This document shows positions 46,570-54,764 of a DNA stretch of 54,764 nucleotides, piece after piece. Each line of letters begins with the position of its first letter. Position 1 is the stretch's first letter. The translations under genes were made by a program, and so were the position numbers. Source of the stretch: Nonomuraea candida (GTDB lineage: Bacteria; Actinomycetota; Actinomycetes; Streptosporangiales; Streptosporangiaceae); the NCBI RefSeq assembly GCF_000725485.1, contig NZ_JOAG01000058.1:1-54764 (forward strand), read 5' to 3'. The notes below the pieces were generated by a model. That model did not search any database. It saw nothing but the letters and a program-made list of their open reading frames with translations, and had not been told where the DNA came from.

Positions 46570-46893
46570 CTACCCCGAGAACCCTTCCTTGGGCATTTCC
46601 AGGTCCGCCTTGGCCAGTTCCTCCACGTTCACATCCTTGAACGTGACGACCCGCACGTTCTTGACGAACCGCGCCGGCCGATACATGTCCCACACCCAGG
46701 CGTCCTGCATCTTCACGTCGAAGAAGACGTCGCCGTTCTCCGCGGTGCGGACGTCGAGATCGACCGAGTTGGTCAGATAGAACCGCCGCTCAGTCTCCAC
46801 CACGTACGTGAACAAACCGACGACATCACGGTATTCGCGGTAAAGCTGCAGCTCCATCTCGGTTTCGTACTTTTCGAGATCCTCTGCGCTCAT
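46570..46893 (-). CDS. DUF2469 family protein
   Basis: The 107-residue protein, MSAEDLEKYETEMELQLYRE..., is one of the most conserved small actinobacterial proteins of unknown function. It contains VETERRFYLTNSVDLDVR and ARFVKNVRVVTFKDVNVEEL. It sits next to rnhB as in nearly all actinobacteria. No known motif reveals its role. Confidence 0.95.
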   Translation of the reverse strand: MSAEDLEKYETEMELQLYREYRDVVGLFTYVVETERRFYLTNSVDLDVRTAENGDVFFDVKMQDAWVWDMYRPARFVKNVRVVTFKDVNVEELAKADLEMPKEGFSG

Positions 46894-46932
46894 CGCGGTC
46901 CTCCTGTCGTACCGGTCCCCCGGTTCGCCTGC

Positions 46933-47601
46933 TCAGGCAACCCCGGCCCCCATTTCATTTTCACCCATCTCCCTCGCCACCGTGACGAAGGAGTAACGGT
47001 GATCGGGACACGGGCCGTGCGCCTCCAGCGCCAGCCGGTGTCCTGGTGTGACATACCCCTTGTGCTCGGCGAAGCCGTACTGCGGGTAGCGCTCGTCCAG
47101 CGCGACCATGAGCCGGTCTCGGGTCACCTTGGCCACGATGGACGCGGCCGCCACGCACGCGGCCACCTGGTCCCCCTTCCATACGGCCAGTGACGGCGCC
47201 GGCAGGCCCGGCACCGGGAAGCCGTCCGTCAGGATGTACTCCGGATCACAGGGCAACTGCGCGACGGCCCGCCTCATTCCTGAAACGTTGCACTTGTGAA
47301 GACCTTTGGCATCGATCTCCCCCGGTGGGATGATCACTATGCCCACGTGGGAGACCCGCGTGATCTGGTCGTACAGGCGCTCCCGCACCGCGGGGGTCAG
47401 CAGTTTCGAGTCGCCGAGGCCGTCGATCTGCCTGCGCAGGATGACGGCCGCGACCACCAGCGGGCCCGCGCAGGCGCCGCGACCGGCCTCGTCGACGCCC
47501 GCGATGGGGGTGAGGCCGCGGCGGGCCAGCGCCCGCTCATAGGCGTAGAGTCCGGAATCGCGCCGGACGACGCTCGGTCGAGGGCGGAACGCAACTGTCA
47601 T
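46933..47601 (-). CDS. rnhB: Ribonuclease HII
   Basis: The 222-residue enzyme has the acidic active site in [31 protein letters not shown] and [10 protein letters not shown], and the family segment [13 protein letters not shown]. It removes RNA from RNA-DNA hybrids, including single ribonucleotides. The start is ATG 47601, and DUF2469 follows after 39 bp. Confidence 0.96.
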   Translation of the reverse strand: MTVAFRPRPSVVRRDSGLYAYERALARRGLTPIAGVDEAGRGACAGPLVVAAVILRRQIDGLGDSKLLTPAVRERLYDQITRVSHVGIVIIPPGEIDAKGLHKCNVSGMRRAVAQLPCDPEYILTDGFPVPGLPAPSLAVWKGDQVAACVAAASIVAKVTRDRLMVALDERYPQYGFAEHKGYVTPGHRLALEAHGPCPDHRYSFVTVAREMGENEMGAGVA

Positions 47602-47653
47602 GACACAGGCAGCGTACGCCCCATTCGCCGCAAACCGCGACTGGAAGGCGGGC

Positions 47654-48247
47654 TTACTTGACCTTGTCGAAAATGTCGGGCCGGGAGAAGAGGTAGCCCC
47701 GCGACAGCGGCCAGTAGCGCACCACGGCCTTGCCGATCACCGCATCCTCCGAGATGAAGCCCCCTCCGGGCTCCTCCATGTGGGCCCGCGAGTCGGCCGA
47801 GGCGCTGCGGTGGTCGCCCATCAGCCAGAGCTTCCCGGCCGGCACCTTGACGTCGAACGTATCGCCGGAAGCGTAATCGTCAGGATAGAGGTAGGAGCTC
47901 TCGTCCAGCGCGGTGCCGTTGACCGTGATGCGCTTCTGCTTGTCGCAGCACACCACCCTGTCGCCGCCCACGCCGATCACCCGCTTGATCGTGTCTTCGC
48001 CGTTCCAGCCCTTGAAGACCACGATGTCGCCGCGCTCGGGCTTGCCGGCGAGCTTGTTGACGAACACGCGGTCGTTGACCAGCAGCGTGTTCTCCATCGA
48101 CACCGACGGGATGTAGAACGAACCGACCACGAACGCCTGCAGCAACAGCGCGATGCCGACGCCCATGATGAGCAGCAGGACGGTCTCGCGGAACCCGCCC
48201 TTCTTCTTCTCTTTCCCCACGCCCTCCGCCTTCTCGGTGTCAGCCAT
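47654..48247 (-). CDS. lepB: Signal peptidase I (second copy)
   Basis: The protein is 197 residues with one N-terminal membrane segment ([20 protein letters not shown]). The catalytic Ser lies in [20 protein letters not shown] and the general-base Lys in [15 protein letters not shown]. The box [17 protein letters not shown] is present. It cleaves signal peptides outside the membrane. Its ATG overlaps the stop of the first lepB by one base (TGATG), with GGAGG just upstream. It has no second membrane anchor. Confidence 0.94.
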   Translation of the reverse strand: MADTEKAEGVGKEKKKGGFRETVLLLIMGVGIALLLQAFVVGSFYIPSVSMENTLLVNDRVFVNKLAGKPERGDIVVFKGWNGEDTIKRVIGVGGDRVVCCDKQKRITVNGTALDESSYLYPDDYASGDTFDVKVPAGKLWLMGDHRSASADSRAHMEEPGGGFISEDAVIGKAVVRYWPLSRGYLFSRPDIFDKVK

Positions 48248-49101
48248 CAACGCCTCCTGCGCAGGCGCCGACGGACCAGCACCAAGGGTACGGCCATCCC
48301 GAACCCGGCGACCAGCGGCACCGCGCCACCGAGCGCCTGGAGCCCGGGCTGCGCGAACGTCTCGGGGATGTCGATCGAGTCGAACCGGTTGAACGGCCAC
48401 ACGATCACGAAGGCCCGCCCGATGACCTGGCCCTCGGGAATGGAGCCGCCTCCCGGGTCACCGGTGTGCGCGCGGGAGTCGAGCGAGACCGAGCGGTGGT
48501 CGCCCATGACCCACAGCCGCCCCGGGGGCACCGTGATGTCGAAGAACTCGCTGGAGGGCACGTCACCCGGATAGAGATAGCCCTCCTCGTCGAGTGGCGT
48601 GCCGTTGACCGTGATGCGCCCCTTGGAGTCGCAGCACTTGACGTGGTCGCCGCCGACGCCGATGACGCGTTTGATGTAGTCCTTCTCTCCGGGCACGATG
48701 CCGAACGCCGTGCCGACCCACCGGAAGAACGCCGCGACCGGGTTGGACGGCTCTTCGAGCTGGAACTCGCCGTCCCAGGAGTCGACGCCGGAGAAGACCA
48801 CCACGTCGCCACGCTCGATGTCGCGGGTGTGGTAGACGAGTTTGTTGACCAGGACCCTGTCATTGGTGAGCAGGGTGTTCTCCATCGACTCCGACGGAAT
48901 GTAGAAGGCCTGGACCACAAAGGACTTGATGATCAGGGCCAGCACCAGGGCCACCACGACGAGAACGGGAAGCTCTTTCCAGAACGACCCCTTCTTCTCC
49001 TTGTCGCCCTTGGCCGGCTTCTGAGCCTCTTCCGCGACCACGTCCACCTCGTCCTCGACAGGGCGGCGCGCCGCGCCGTGCTCCTGGCTTTCGTTAGTCA
49101 T
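48247..49101 (-). CDS. lepB: Signal peptidase I (first copy, two membrane anchors)
   Basis: The 284-residue protein has an acidic cytosolic start, a membrane segment LPVLVVVALVLALIIKSFVV, catalytic Ser in PSESMENTLLTNDRVLVNKL and Lys in [16 protein letters not shown], then LWVMGDHRSVSLDSRAH. A second hydrophobic stretch near the end (GAVPLVAGFGMAVPLVLV), followed by a run of Arg, anchors the C-terminus. It differs from the second copy by an insertion (DSWDGEFQLEEPSNPVAAFF), as in the paralogous lepBs of streptomycetes. ATG 49101 is preferred over 49125. Confidence 0.94.
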   Translation of the reverse strand: MTNESQEHGAARRPVEDEVDVVAEEAQKPAKGDKEKKGSFWKELPVLVVVALVLALIIKSFVVQAFYIPSESMENTLLTNDRVLVNKLVYHTRDIERGDVVVFSGVDSWDGEFQLEEPSNPVAAFFRWVGTAFGIVPGEKDYIKRVIGVGGDHVKCCDSKGRITVNGTPLDEEGYLYPGDVPSSEFFDITVPPGRLWVMGDHRSVSLDSRAHTGDPGGGSIPEGQVIGRAFVIVWPFNRFDSIDIPETFAQPGLQALGGAVPLVAGFGMAVPLVLVRRRLRRRR

Positions 49102-49200
49102 CGCTGACGAGCCTAGATGATGCACCGGCTCGACAAGCCTCGACCGACGTTACACCGTGCACGAGTCGCTCCACATAAAGGAAACGCCCCTGTAAAGCCG

Positions 49201-49234
49201 AAAGGCCCGCATGCGCATGCGCGTGCGGGCCTTT
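49201..49234 (-). terminator. Terminator downstream of rplS
   Basis: AAAGGCCCGCA (49201-49211) pairs perfectly with TGCGGGCCTTT (49224-49234), with a 12-base loop. Read leftward, it begins 15 bp after the rplS stop. The stem closes with A/T pairs, giving a short U-containing end. Confidence 0.8.
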
Positions 49235-49248
49235 GGCTCGGGCCGGGG

Positions 49249-49611
49249 TTACTTGGCGGCCGTCGTCTCGCGCTTCTCGCGGATGCGGGCGGCCTTGCCG
49301 CGCAGGTCGCGCATGTAGTAGAGCTTGGCGCGACGCACGTCACCGCGGGTCACGAGCACGATCTTCTCGATGACCGGGCTGTGCACCGGGAAGGTGCGCT
49401 CGACGCCGACGCCGTAGCTGACCTTGCGGACCGTGAAGGTCTCGCGGGCGCCGCTGCCCTGCCGGCGCAGCACGAAGCCCTTGAAGACCTGGATGCGGGA
49501 GCGGTTTCCTTCGACGACTCGGACGTGAACCTCGAGCGTGTCACCGGGGCGGAAATCCGGCACGTCGCTGCGCAGGGTCGCCTTCTCGAGCTCCTGGATC
49601 TTCGTGTGCAT
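49249..49611 (-). CDS. rplS: 50S ribosomal protein L19
   Basis: The 120-residue protein begins [20 protein letters not shown] and contains the L19 signature [20 protein letters not shown] then [17 protein letters not shown]. It sits at the 30S-50S interface. It is separated from trmD by 138 bp with two hairpins and followed by a strong terminator. Confidence 0.98.
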   Translation of the reverse strand: MHTKIQELEKATLRSDVPDFRPGDTLEVHVRVVEGNRSRIQVFKGFVLRRQGSGARETFTVRKVSYGVGVERTFPVHSPVIEKIVLVTRGDVRRAKLYYMRDLRGKAARIREKRETTAAK

Positions 49612-49694
49612 GAGAGCTAAACCTCAAGTCCTCGCGAGCACGCGGAGGTCCACCCGGCCGTGGCTCGCGGCGGACGCGCTTGCTGATGTGATGA

Positions 49695-49742
49695 GCCCGG
49701 GACCGTCTCCCGGGCATGACAGACCAACCAAATGACGGTTGG
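49695..49742 (-). promoter_or_regulatory. Two hairpins in the trmD-rplS spacer
   Basis: GCCCGGGA/TCCCGGGC (49695-49702/49708-49715, 5-base loop) and CCAACC/GGTTGG (49724-49729/49737-49742) are perfect stems read leftward between trmD and rplS. Neither has a U-tract. They may be an intercistronic attenuator or the structured leader of the rplS mRNA. Confidence 0.5.
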
Positions 49743-49749
49743 CAGCGAT

Positions 49750-50541
49750 TCAGTTTGCCATATCTTCCGGCTGGAGGCGAAACGAGAGCTCTTCGAGGAG
49801 CTTTCTGTCGTGCTTGTCCAGCGTCTCGGGATCGAGCGCCGCCGCCAGTTCCGGCCGGTTCCGTACGGTACGCCGGATCGCCTCGTCCCGCCGCCATCGG
49901 GCGACATTTCCGTGATGCCCGGACAGCAGCACGGCGGGCACCTCATGCCCCCGCCACACGGGCGGCTTGGTGTAGACCGGCCCTTCGACCAGGTTGCGCA
50001 TCGAGCCGGGCGCGAAGGAGTCGTCCACGGCCGACTGGGCGTTGCCGAGCACCCCGGGCAGCAGCCTGCCGACGGCCTCCACCATGACCAGCACCGCCAC
50101 CTCGCCGCCGGCCAGCACGTAGTCGCCGATGCTGACCTCGTCGACGCGCAGCCGCGCGGAGTATTCGGCCATGACCCGGGAGTCGATGCCCTCGTAGCGC
50201 CCGCACGCGAACAGCAGCCACGGCTCCCCGGCCAGCTCCTGCGCGAGCTCCTGGGTGAACGGCCGCCCGCTCGGCGTCGGCACGATCATGCGCGGCGGCG
50301 GCGCCTCGCCCGGGGCGCCGATCACGGTGTCGATGGCCTCGCCCCACACCTCGGGCTTCATGACCATGCCGGGCCCCCCGCCGTAGGGGGTGTCGTCCAC
50401 GGTCTTGTGCACGTCGTGGGCCCAGTCGCGCAGCTGGTGCACCCGCACGTCGAGGGTCCCCCGCTCGCGGGCCTTGCCGATCAGCGAGACGTCCAGCGGC
50501 GCGAAGTATTCGGGGAAGATGGAGATGATGTCGAGCCGCAT
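49750..50541 (-). CDS. trmD: tRNA (guanine37-N1)-methyltransferase
   Basis: The 263-residue SPOUT enzyme begins MRLDIISIFPEYFAPLDVSL and has the trefoil-knot motifs DDTPYGGGPGMVMKPE, LFACGRYEGIDSRV and EVSIGDYVLAGGEVAVLVMV. It makes m1G37 and prevents frameshifting. ATG 50541 overlaps the rimM stop by one base (TGATG); GTG 50544 would give a 4-base overlap. Confidence 0.97.
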   Translation of the reverse strand: MRLDIISIFPEYFAPLDVSLIGKARERGTLDVRVHQLRDWAHDVHKTVDDTPYGGGPGMVMKPEVWGEAIDTVIGAPGEAPPPRMIVPTPSGRPFTQELAQELAGEPWLLFACGRYEGIDSRVMAEYSARLRVDEVSIGDYVLAGGEVAVLVMVEAVGRLLPGVLGNAQSAVDDSFAPGSMRNLVEGPVYTKPPVWRGHEVPAVLLSGHHGNVARWRRDEAIRRTVRNRPELAAALDPETLDKHDRKLLEELSFRLQPEDMAN

Positions 50542-51041
50542 CACAGCAGCCCTTCCGGCGGATCGACGACCAGCCGCCCGCCCTCCAGGTCGACCTCGGG
50601 CACCAGCGCCTTCACGAAGGGGATGAGCGCGTCCTCCTGGCCCTTCCTGCGCACCACGAGAAGGTCCTGGCCGTGGTGGAGCACGTCCTCCACCTCTCCG
50701 ACCGGCTCGCCCGCGACGGTCTGCACCGCCAGCCCGATGAGCTGGTGGTCGTGGAACTCGTCGGGGTCCTCGGGCGGCGTCACCTCGGCCGAGTCGATGA
50801 CCAGCATGGTGCCGCGCAGCTCCTCGGCCGCGTCGCGGTCGGCGACGCCCTCGAACGACACCAGCAGCATGCCCTTGTGCCAGCGGCGGCCCGCGACGAC
50901 GAGCGGCCCCCGGTCGGCGGGGTCGGTCGCGATGGCAGTGCCGGCGGCGAAGCGCAGCTCGGGATCGTCGGTGCGCACCTCCACGGTCACGTCACCGCGT
51001 ACCCCGTGCGGGCGGCCTATCCGGCCGACGACCAGCTGCAC
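50541..51041 (-). CDS. rimM: Ribosome maturation factor RimM
   Basis: The protein is 166 residues. The RimM N-domain is VVGRIGRPHGVRGDVTVEVR, and the PRC-barrel half has HQLIGLAVQTVAGEPVGEVE then ALIPFVKALVPEVDLEG. It assists 30S head assembly with S19. Start is GTG 51041; its stop overlaps trmD. Confidence 0.96.
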   Translation of the reverse strand: MQLVVGRIGRPHGVRGDVTVEVRTDDPELRFAAGTAIATDPADRGPLVVAGRRWHKGMLLVSFEGVADRDAAEELRGTMLVIDSAEVTPPEDPDEFHDHQLIGLAVQTVAGEPVGEVEDVLHHGQDLLVVRRKGQEDALIPFVKALVPEVDLEGGRLVVDPPEGLL

Positions 51042-51072
51042 GTGAACCTGCTTTCTTCTCTTTCAACGCGGA

Positions 51073-51105
51073 GCGCCCCCATCGGAACGAAGCCGATGAG
51101 GGCGC
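51073..51105 (-). terminator. Hairpin between the KH-protein gene and rimM
   Basis: GCGCCCCCATCGG (51073-51085) pairs with CCGATGAGGGCGC (51093-51105) over a 7-base loop with one mismatch. It lies just after the KH gene stop and 32 bp before rimM. No U-tract is present, so a partial terminator that tunes the ratio of rpsP-KH to rimM-trmD is the likeliest role. Confidence 0.5.
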
Positions 51106-51117
51106 GCAAACCTGACG

Positions 51118-51363
51118 CTAACGGACCGCTTCGTGCAGATCGAGCAGATCGACCCGCACGTACTTCCCGTCGGCCAGGGCGTTCACGACCGTGCGCAGCG
51201 CCTTGGCGGTGCGCCCGCCGCGTCCGATGACCTTGCCCAGGTCCTCGGGGTGCACCCGGACCTCCAGGACGCGCCCGCTGCGAATGCGGCGTGCGCGGAC
51301 CCGGACATCGTCGGGATGTTCGACGATGCCCTTCACGAGGTGCTCGAGAGCCTCCTCGAGCAC
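51118..51363 (-). CDS. KH-domain RNA-binding protein (KhpA type)
   Basis: The 81-residue protein has a KH domain with the GxxG loop in LGKVIGRGGRTAKALRTVVN. It starts at GTG 51363 (LEEALEHLVKGIVEHPDDV), one base after the rpsP stop. KhpA proteins bind RNA broadly and help ribosome or cell-division control. The position between rpsP and rimM is conserved. Confidence 0.95.
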   Translation of the reverse strand: MLEEALEHLVKGIVEHPDDVRVRARRIRSGRVLEVRVHPEDLGKVIGRGGRTAKALRTVVNALADGKYVRVDLLDLHEAVR

Positions 51364-51364
51364 G

Positions 51365-51805
51365 TCAGCCCTCGCCCTCGGACGGGGTCTCGGCGGGGGC
51401 CTCGGCCTCGTCCTTCTTCTTGCTCTTCTTCGGCGTGGTGGCGGCCGTGCCGGTGTCGCCACCGGACAGCGCCTCCTTGGCCGCGGCCTCGTAGAGGGCG
51501 TGGCGGTCGGGCGCGGGCTCGGCGACCTTCATCGGCGCCGGGGCCGGCTCGCCCTTGAACTTCTGCCAGTCACCGGTGAGCTTGAGCAGCTTGAGCACCG
51601 GCTCGGTCGGCTGCGCGCCGACACCCAGCCAGTAAGCCGCACGCTCGGCGTTGACCTCGATGCGCGAAGGGTTCTCCTTCGGGTGGTACAGGCCGATCTC
51701 CTCGATCGCCCGGCCGTCACGCTTGGTGCGGCTGTCGGCGACGACGATACGGTATTGAGCGTTGCGGATCATGCCGAGCCGCTTGAGCTTGATCTTGACT
51801 GCCAC
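51365..51805 (-). CDS. rpsP: 30S ribosomal protein S16
   Basis: The 146-residue protein starts at GTG 51805 ([20 protein letters not shown]) and contains [20 protein letters not shown] then [20 protein letters not shown]. The last 60 residues are an Ala/Lys/Glu tail, longer than in E. coli but usual for actinomycetes. It heads the rpsP-KH-rimM-trmD operon. The 298 bp upstream to ffh contain the promoter and the ffh terminator. Confidence 0.97.
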   Translation of the reverse strand: MAVKIKLKRLGMIRNAQYRIVVADSRTKRDGRAIEEIGLYHPKENPSRIEVNAERAAYWLGVGAQPTEPVLKLLKLTGDWQKFKGEPAPAPMKVAEPAPDRHALYEAAAKEALSGGDTGTAATTPKKSKKKDEAEAPAETPSEGEG

Positions 51806-52059
51806 GGGTGTGGTCTCTCCTGCATTCGAGCGTGGGTGAACGGCATCACGCCGAGTGGGGCACGACGGGATGACGCTCCAGGGACAGGCGCGACCGGCGG
51901 GAGATGAGAGGGCACCCGCGTGGCCACGGTGTTCCAACATGTCATTGTGCCAGATCGACGGCAGTGCCCACGACCCGTCACGCCGGGGGCACCGCAAAGG
52001 TCCGGCAAGGGCTTCCGCGCCGCCCCGGCGCCCCCGGAGCGCCACGCCCCGGCAACCGG

Positions 52060-52092
52060 ACGGGGCCCGCCCCCGAAGAGGGCGGGCCCCGT
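52060..52092 (-). terminator. Strong terminator downstream of ffh
   Basis: ACGGGGCCCGCCC (52060-52072) pairs perfectly over 13 bp with GGGCGGGCCCCGT (52080-52092), with a 7-base loop. It begins 11 bp past the ffh stop read leftward. It is typical of GC-rich actinomycete terminators lacking a U-tract. Confidence 0.82.
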
Positions 52093-52103
52093 AACGCGGG
52101 ACG

Positions 52104-53651
52104 TTACTTCTGTCCGGGCAGCCGCAGCTTGGACGGGTCGAAGCCGGGCGGCAGCTCGACCCCGGGCGGCAGCTTGCCGCCGAGGTTGCCCAGCACGCCG
52201 CCCTGCTTCGGCTCGGCGGGGGCGGAGTCGGAGGCGGCCTTGCCCAGCGCGGCCTTGCGCGGGTCGCCGCTCACGCGCCGCCCCTTCTTCGCCTTCTTCT
52301 GCGCCTTGCCCGCCTTGCCCCGGCCGCCCGGCATGCCGGGGATGCCCATGCCGCCGGCCATCCGCTTCATCATCTTCTGCGCCTCGAAGAAGCGGGTGAC
52401 GAGGTTGCTCACGGCGCTGACGGAGACGCCGGAACCGGCGGCGATGCGGGCGCGGCGCGAGCCGTTGATGATCTTCGGGTCCTGCCGCTCGGCGGGGGTC
52501 ATCGAGCGGATGATGGCCGCGATGCGGTCGAGGTCGCGGTCGTCGATGGAGTTGATCTGGTCGCGCATCTGCCCCATGCCGGGCATCATGCCGAGCAGGT
52601 TCTTGATGGGCCCCATCTTCTGGACCATCATCATCTGCTCGAGGAAGTCCTCGAGCGTGAAGTTCTCGCCCGACGTGAGCTTGCCGGCCATCTTGGCCGC
52701 CTGCTCCTCGTCGAACGTCTTCTGGGCCTGCTCGATCAGGGTGAGGATGTCACCCATGTCGAGGATGCGGGAGGCCATGCGGTCGGGGTGGAAGGCGTCG
52801 AAGTCTTCCAGCTTCTCGCCCGTGGAGGCGAACATGATCGGCCGGCCGGTGATGTGCCGCACCGAGAGCGCCGCACCGCCGCGGGCGTCGCCGTCGAGCT
52901 TGGTCAGCACGACGCCGTCGAAGCCCACGCCCTCCATGAACGCCTGCGCCGTCGTGACGGCGTCCTGGCCGATCATGGCGTCGACCACGAACAGGGTCTC
53001 GTCGGGCGAGACCGCGTCGCGGATGTCGGCGGCCTGCTTCATCATCTCCTGGTCGATGCCGAGGCGACCGGCGGTGTCGATGATGACGATGTCGTGGTTG
53101 AGCCGCCTGGCCTCGTCGATGGAGGCGCGGGCGACCCCGACCGGGTCGCCCACGCCGTTGCCCGGCTCGGGCGCGTAGACGGCGACCTGGGCGCGCTCGC
53201 CCACGACCTGGAGCTGCTGGACGGCGTTGGGCCGCTGCAGGTCGGCGGCGACGAGCATGGGCGCGTGGCCCTGCTCGCGCAGCCACCTGGCCAGCTTGCC
53301 CGCCAGCGTGGTCTTGCCCGCGCCCTGGAGGCCCGCCAGCATGATGACGGTCGGCGGCGTCTTGGCGAAGCGGAGCCTGCGGGTCTCGCCGCCGAGGATC
53401 CCGATCAGCTCGTCATTGACGATCTTGACGACCTGCTGCGCCGGGTTCAGCGCCTGGGAGACCTCGGAACCGCGGGCGCGCTCCTTGACCTGGGCGACGA
53501 ACGCCTTGACCACCGGCAGCGCGACATCGGCCTCGAGCAGGGCGATGCGGATCTCACGGGTGGTGGCGTCGATGTCGGCATCGGACAGCCGCCCCTTGGA
53601 TCGGAGGGAGGAGAAGACCGATGTCAGCCGGTCGGATAGCGTCTCGAACAC
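52104..53651 (-). CDS. ffh: Signal recognition particle protein Ffh
   Basis: The protein is 515 residues. The N domain is followed by the G domain with [42 protein letters not shown] and the G5 loop [20 protein letters not shown]. The Met-rich M domain contains [20 protein letters not shown] and [21 protein letters not shown] Lys-rich then Gly/Pro tail ends it. With 4.5S RNA it targets ribosomes to the membrane. Confidence 0.98.
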   Translation of the reverse strand: MFETLSDRLTSVFSSLRSKGRLSDADIDATTREIRIALLEADVALPVVKAFVAQVKERARGSEVSQALNPAQQVVKIVNDELIGILGGETRRLRFAKTPPTVIMLAGLQGAGKTTLAGKLARWLREQGHAPMLVAADLQRPNAVQQLQVVGERAQVAVYAPEPGNGVGDPVGVARASIDEARRLNHDIVIIDTAGRLGIDQEMMKQAADIRDAVSPDETLFVVDAMIGQDAVTTAQAFMEGVGFDGVVLTKLDGDARGGAALSVRHITGRPIMFASTGEKLEDFDAFHPDRMASRILDMGDILTLIEQAQKTFDEEQAAKMAGKLTSGENFTLEDFLEQMMMVQKMGPIKNLLGMMPGMGQMRDQINSIDDRDLDRIAAIIRSMTPAERQDPKIINGSRRARIAAGSGVSVSAVSNLVTRFFEAQKMMKRMAGGMGIPGMPGGRGKAGKAQKKAKKGRRVSGDPRKAALGKAASDSAPAEPKQGGVLGNLGGKLPPGVELPPGFDPSKLRLPGQK

Positions 53652-53708
53652 GTGGTTGGCCAGTCCTCGAAGCGAATGTACGTCTAAGACTCCAGCCTAT
53701 CCGCTTCG

Positions 53709-54178
53709 CTAGCCGCTCCAGCCTGGCACGGCCATCCGGACCGTGAGCGCGTGCTCGACGAGCTGGATCAGGACCTGCTTGACCGACTCCTTCGACCGGG
53801 CGTCCAGCCGGACGAGCGGGATGTGCGGCGACAGGGTGAGCGCGTCGCGCACCTCGGAGTCGCTGTGCGGGTACTGGCCGTCCCAGCCGTTGATGCCGAC
53901 CACGAACGGGAGCTGGGCCTCCTCGAAGTAGTCGATGGCCGGGAAGCTGTCGGCCAGCCGGCGCGTGTCGACCAGCACGACCGCGCCGATCGCTCCTTTG
54001 ACCAGGTCGTCCCACATGAACCGTCGATCCCGGCGGAGGCGTCGGTCATGACGGCCTCCGTGGTCAACGGCATGATCTCCGACACCGCGCCGACGAACGT
54101 CGTCTTGCCCACCCCGAACCCACCGGCGACGACGATCTTCGCCGAGGTGAGCCCGGGGCTAGAGCCTGCGTAGTCCAC
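53709..54178 (-). pseudogene. CvnD-type GTP-binding protein gene with internal deletion and frameshift
   Basis: The first frame from 54178 encodes a normal start, MDYAGSSPGLTSAKIVVAGG, then FGVGKTTFVGAVSEIMPLTT (P-loop) and AVMTDASAGIDG. It then runs out of homology. A second frame from about 54017 resumes with MWDDLVKGAIGAVVLVDTRR and continues to a normal end. In intact relatives some 38 residues with the TTTTVAMDFG and FGTPGQDRF (G3) motifs lie between. Here GACGG joins directly to TTCATGTGG, so about 115 bp are missing and the frame shifts. The gene is broken unless this is an assembly error. It normally acts with the roadblock and DUF742 proteins of the conservon. Confidence 0.8.
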
Positions 54179-54554
54179 TGAGCACCCTTTCCAGCAGGTT
54201 GACGTCCGGTCTGCCTGCTTCCAGCTGCGGCTGATGCACTCGTACCAGGCCCTCCGCCGCCATGTCCGCGATCAACACCCGCACCACGCCGAGCGGCATC
54301 CGCAGCAGCGCCGAGACCTCGGCCACCGATCTGACCTGGAGGCAGAGCTGGCTGATCGCTTTGTACTCGGGCGTGATGTGGGAGAACTCCCGGTGCTCGG
54401 CGGTCGCCGAGGACACCAGGGCCTCCATGGCCAGTTTGACCTTGGGCGCGGTCCGGCCTCCCGTGACGGCGTACGGCCGTACCGGCGAGGCGGGGTCAGA
54501 GCTGGGGGGCGGGGGCGGGGGCTCCCAGCCGCCGCTGTGCCACGAATTCGTCAC
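54159..54554 (-). CDS. DUF742 family protein (CvnC-type)
   Basis: The protein is 131 residues. A Pro-rich start (WEPPPPPPSSDP) is followed by VRPYAVTGGRTAPKVKLAME and LCLQVRSVAEVSALLRMPLG then VVRVLIADMAAEGLVRVHQP, the DUF742 winged-helix pattern, ending NLLERVLSGLRRL. It is the third protein of the conservon signalling complex (histidine kinase-like, roadblock, DUF742, GTPase). GTG 54554 lies 5 bp after the upstream stop, and its end overlaps the GTPase gene by 20 bases. Confidence 0.93.
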   Translation of the reverse strand: MTNSWHSGGWEPPPPPPSSDPASPVRPYAVTGGRTAPKVKLAMEALVSSATAEHREFSHITPEYKAISQLCLQVRSVAEVSALLRMPLGVVRVLIADMAAEGLVRVHQPQLEAGRPDVNLLERVLSGLRRL

Positions 54555-54559
54555 CTACA

Positions 54560-54764
54560 TCACCTGGACTGGCTGGCGCGCAGCTCCGCGCGCACAGCCG
54601 GAGTCAGCACCTGACCGGCGCGATCGACCATCAGCGTCATCTGGTACGCCACCAGACCCATGTCACAATCCGGCGCCGCCAGCACCGCCAGACACGAACC
54701 ATCACTGATCGACATGATCAGCATCAGCCCGCGCTGCATCTCCACGATCGTCTGATTGACCGCA
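54560..54764 (-). CDS. Roadblock/LC7 domain protein (CvnB-type), 3' part
   Basis: The visible C-terminal 67 residues read MQRGLMLIMSISDGSCLAVL, AAPDCDMGLVAYQMTLMVDR and AGQVLTPAVRAELRA, the second half of a roadblock/LC7 domain as in CvnB proteins. The gene continues past the window edge, where a histidine kinase-like CvnA gene is expected. These proteins act as GTPase-activating or scaffold partners of CvnD. Confidence 0.9.
   Translation of the reverse strand, partial: AVNQTIVEMQRGLMLIMSISDGSCLAVLAAPDCDMGLVAYQMTLMVDRAGQVLTPAVRAELRASQSR

Overview
The window comes from the chromosome of a very GC-rich actinomycete. The right half carries the typical actinobacterial order cvnB-cvnC-cvnD / ffh / rpsP-KH-rimM-trmD / rplS / lepB-lepB / rnhB / DUF2469 / yraN-comM-dprA / xerC / M23 peptidase / rpsB-tsf / pyrH-frr / cdsA / rlmN. 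Codon use is strongly G/C-ending, GTG and TTG starts are frequent, and neighbouring genes often overlap by 4 bases (ATGA, GTGA, TTGA). The gene content fits a filamentous actinomycete such as a member of the Streptosporangiaceae; that family assignment is inference.

Left part (1-5.6 kb): a leftward operon encodes a ureohydrolase (agmatinase/guanidine-type), an NCS1 permease and a cyclase/formamidase-fold hydrolase. It diverges from a PucR-type regulator. A lone Rpn-like PD-(D/E)XK nuclease gene follows.

5.6-20.4 kb is a bidirectional inositol-type carbohydrate locus. Leftward, an ABC importer (binding protein, two permeases, ATPase) is followed by a PHP-domain phosphoesterase, an IolE-like TIM barrel, a Gfo/Idh/MocA dehydrogenase and a GH38 alpha-mannosidase. 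Rightward lie iolC, a Cgl0158-type aldolase, a 20-codon mini-ORF, iolB and iolD. The 158-bp divergent control region holds two inverted copies of a TGTCATGACATTC operator, one in front of each operon. I infer catabolism of an inositol glycoside, perhaps a mannosylated inositol.

20.4-28 kb is accessory: an AI-2E family permease, a truncated GNAT remnant, a HAD hydrolase, a DivIVA-repeat protein divergent from a two-gene ABC transporter, rlmN, and a suppressor-of-fused (SUFU) domain protein.

28-54.8 kb is the conserved translation, lipid and secretion region. It is interrupted by two regulator/effector pairs: an ArsR-like regulator with an MFS transporter, and a winged-helix regulator with an alpha/beta hydrolase. 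Each pair has a clear inverted repeat in its divergent promoter. The window ends in a conservon-type (Cvn) operon whose GTPase gene appears to have lost about 115 bp and its reading frame.

A recurring feature is degenerate minisatellite DNA, each array with its own unit. Units inside coding sequence are multiples of 3 bp (18, 18, 39/45). Units between genes are not (17, 25, 32, 42-44 bp). One such non-coding stretch separates rpsB from tsf by more than 1 kb. No rRNA, tRNA, IS element or CRISPR array was recognised.
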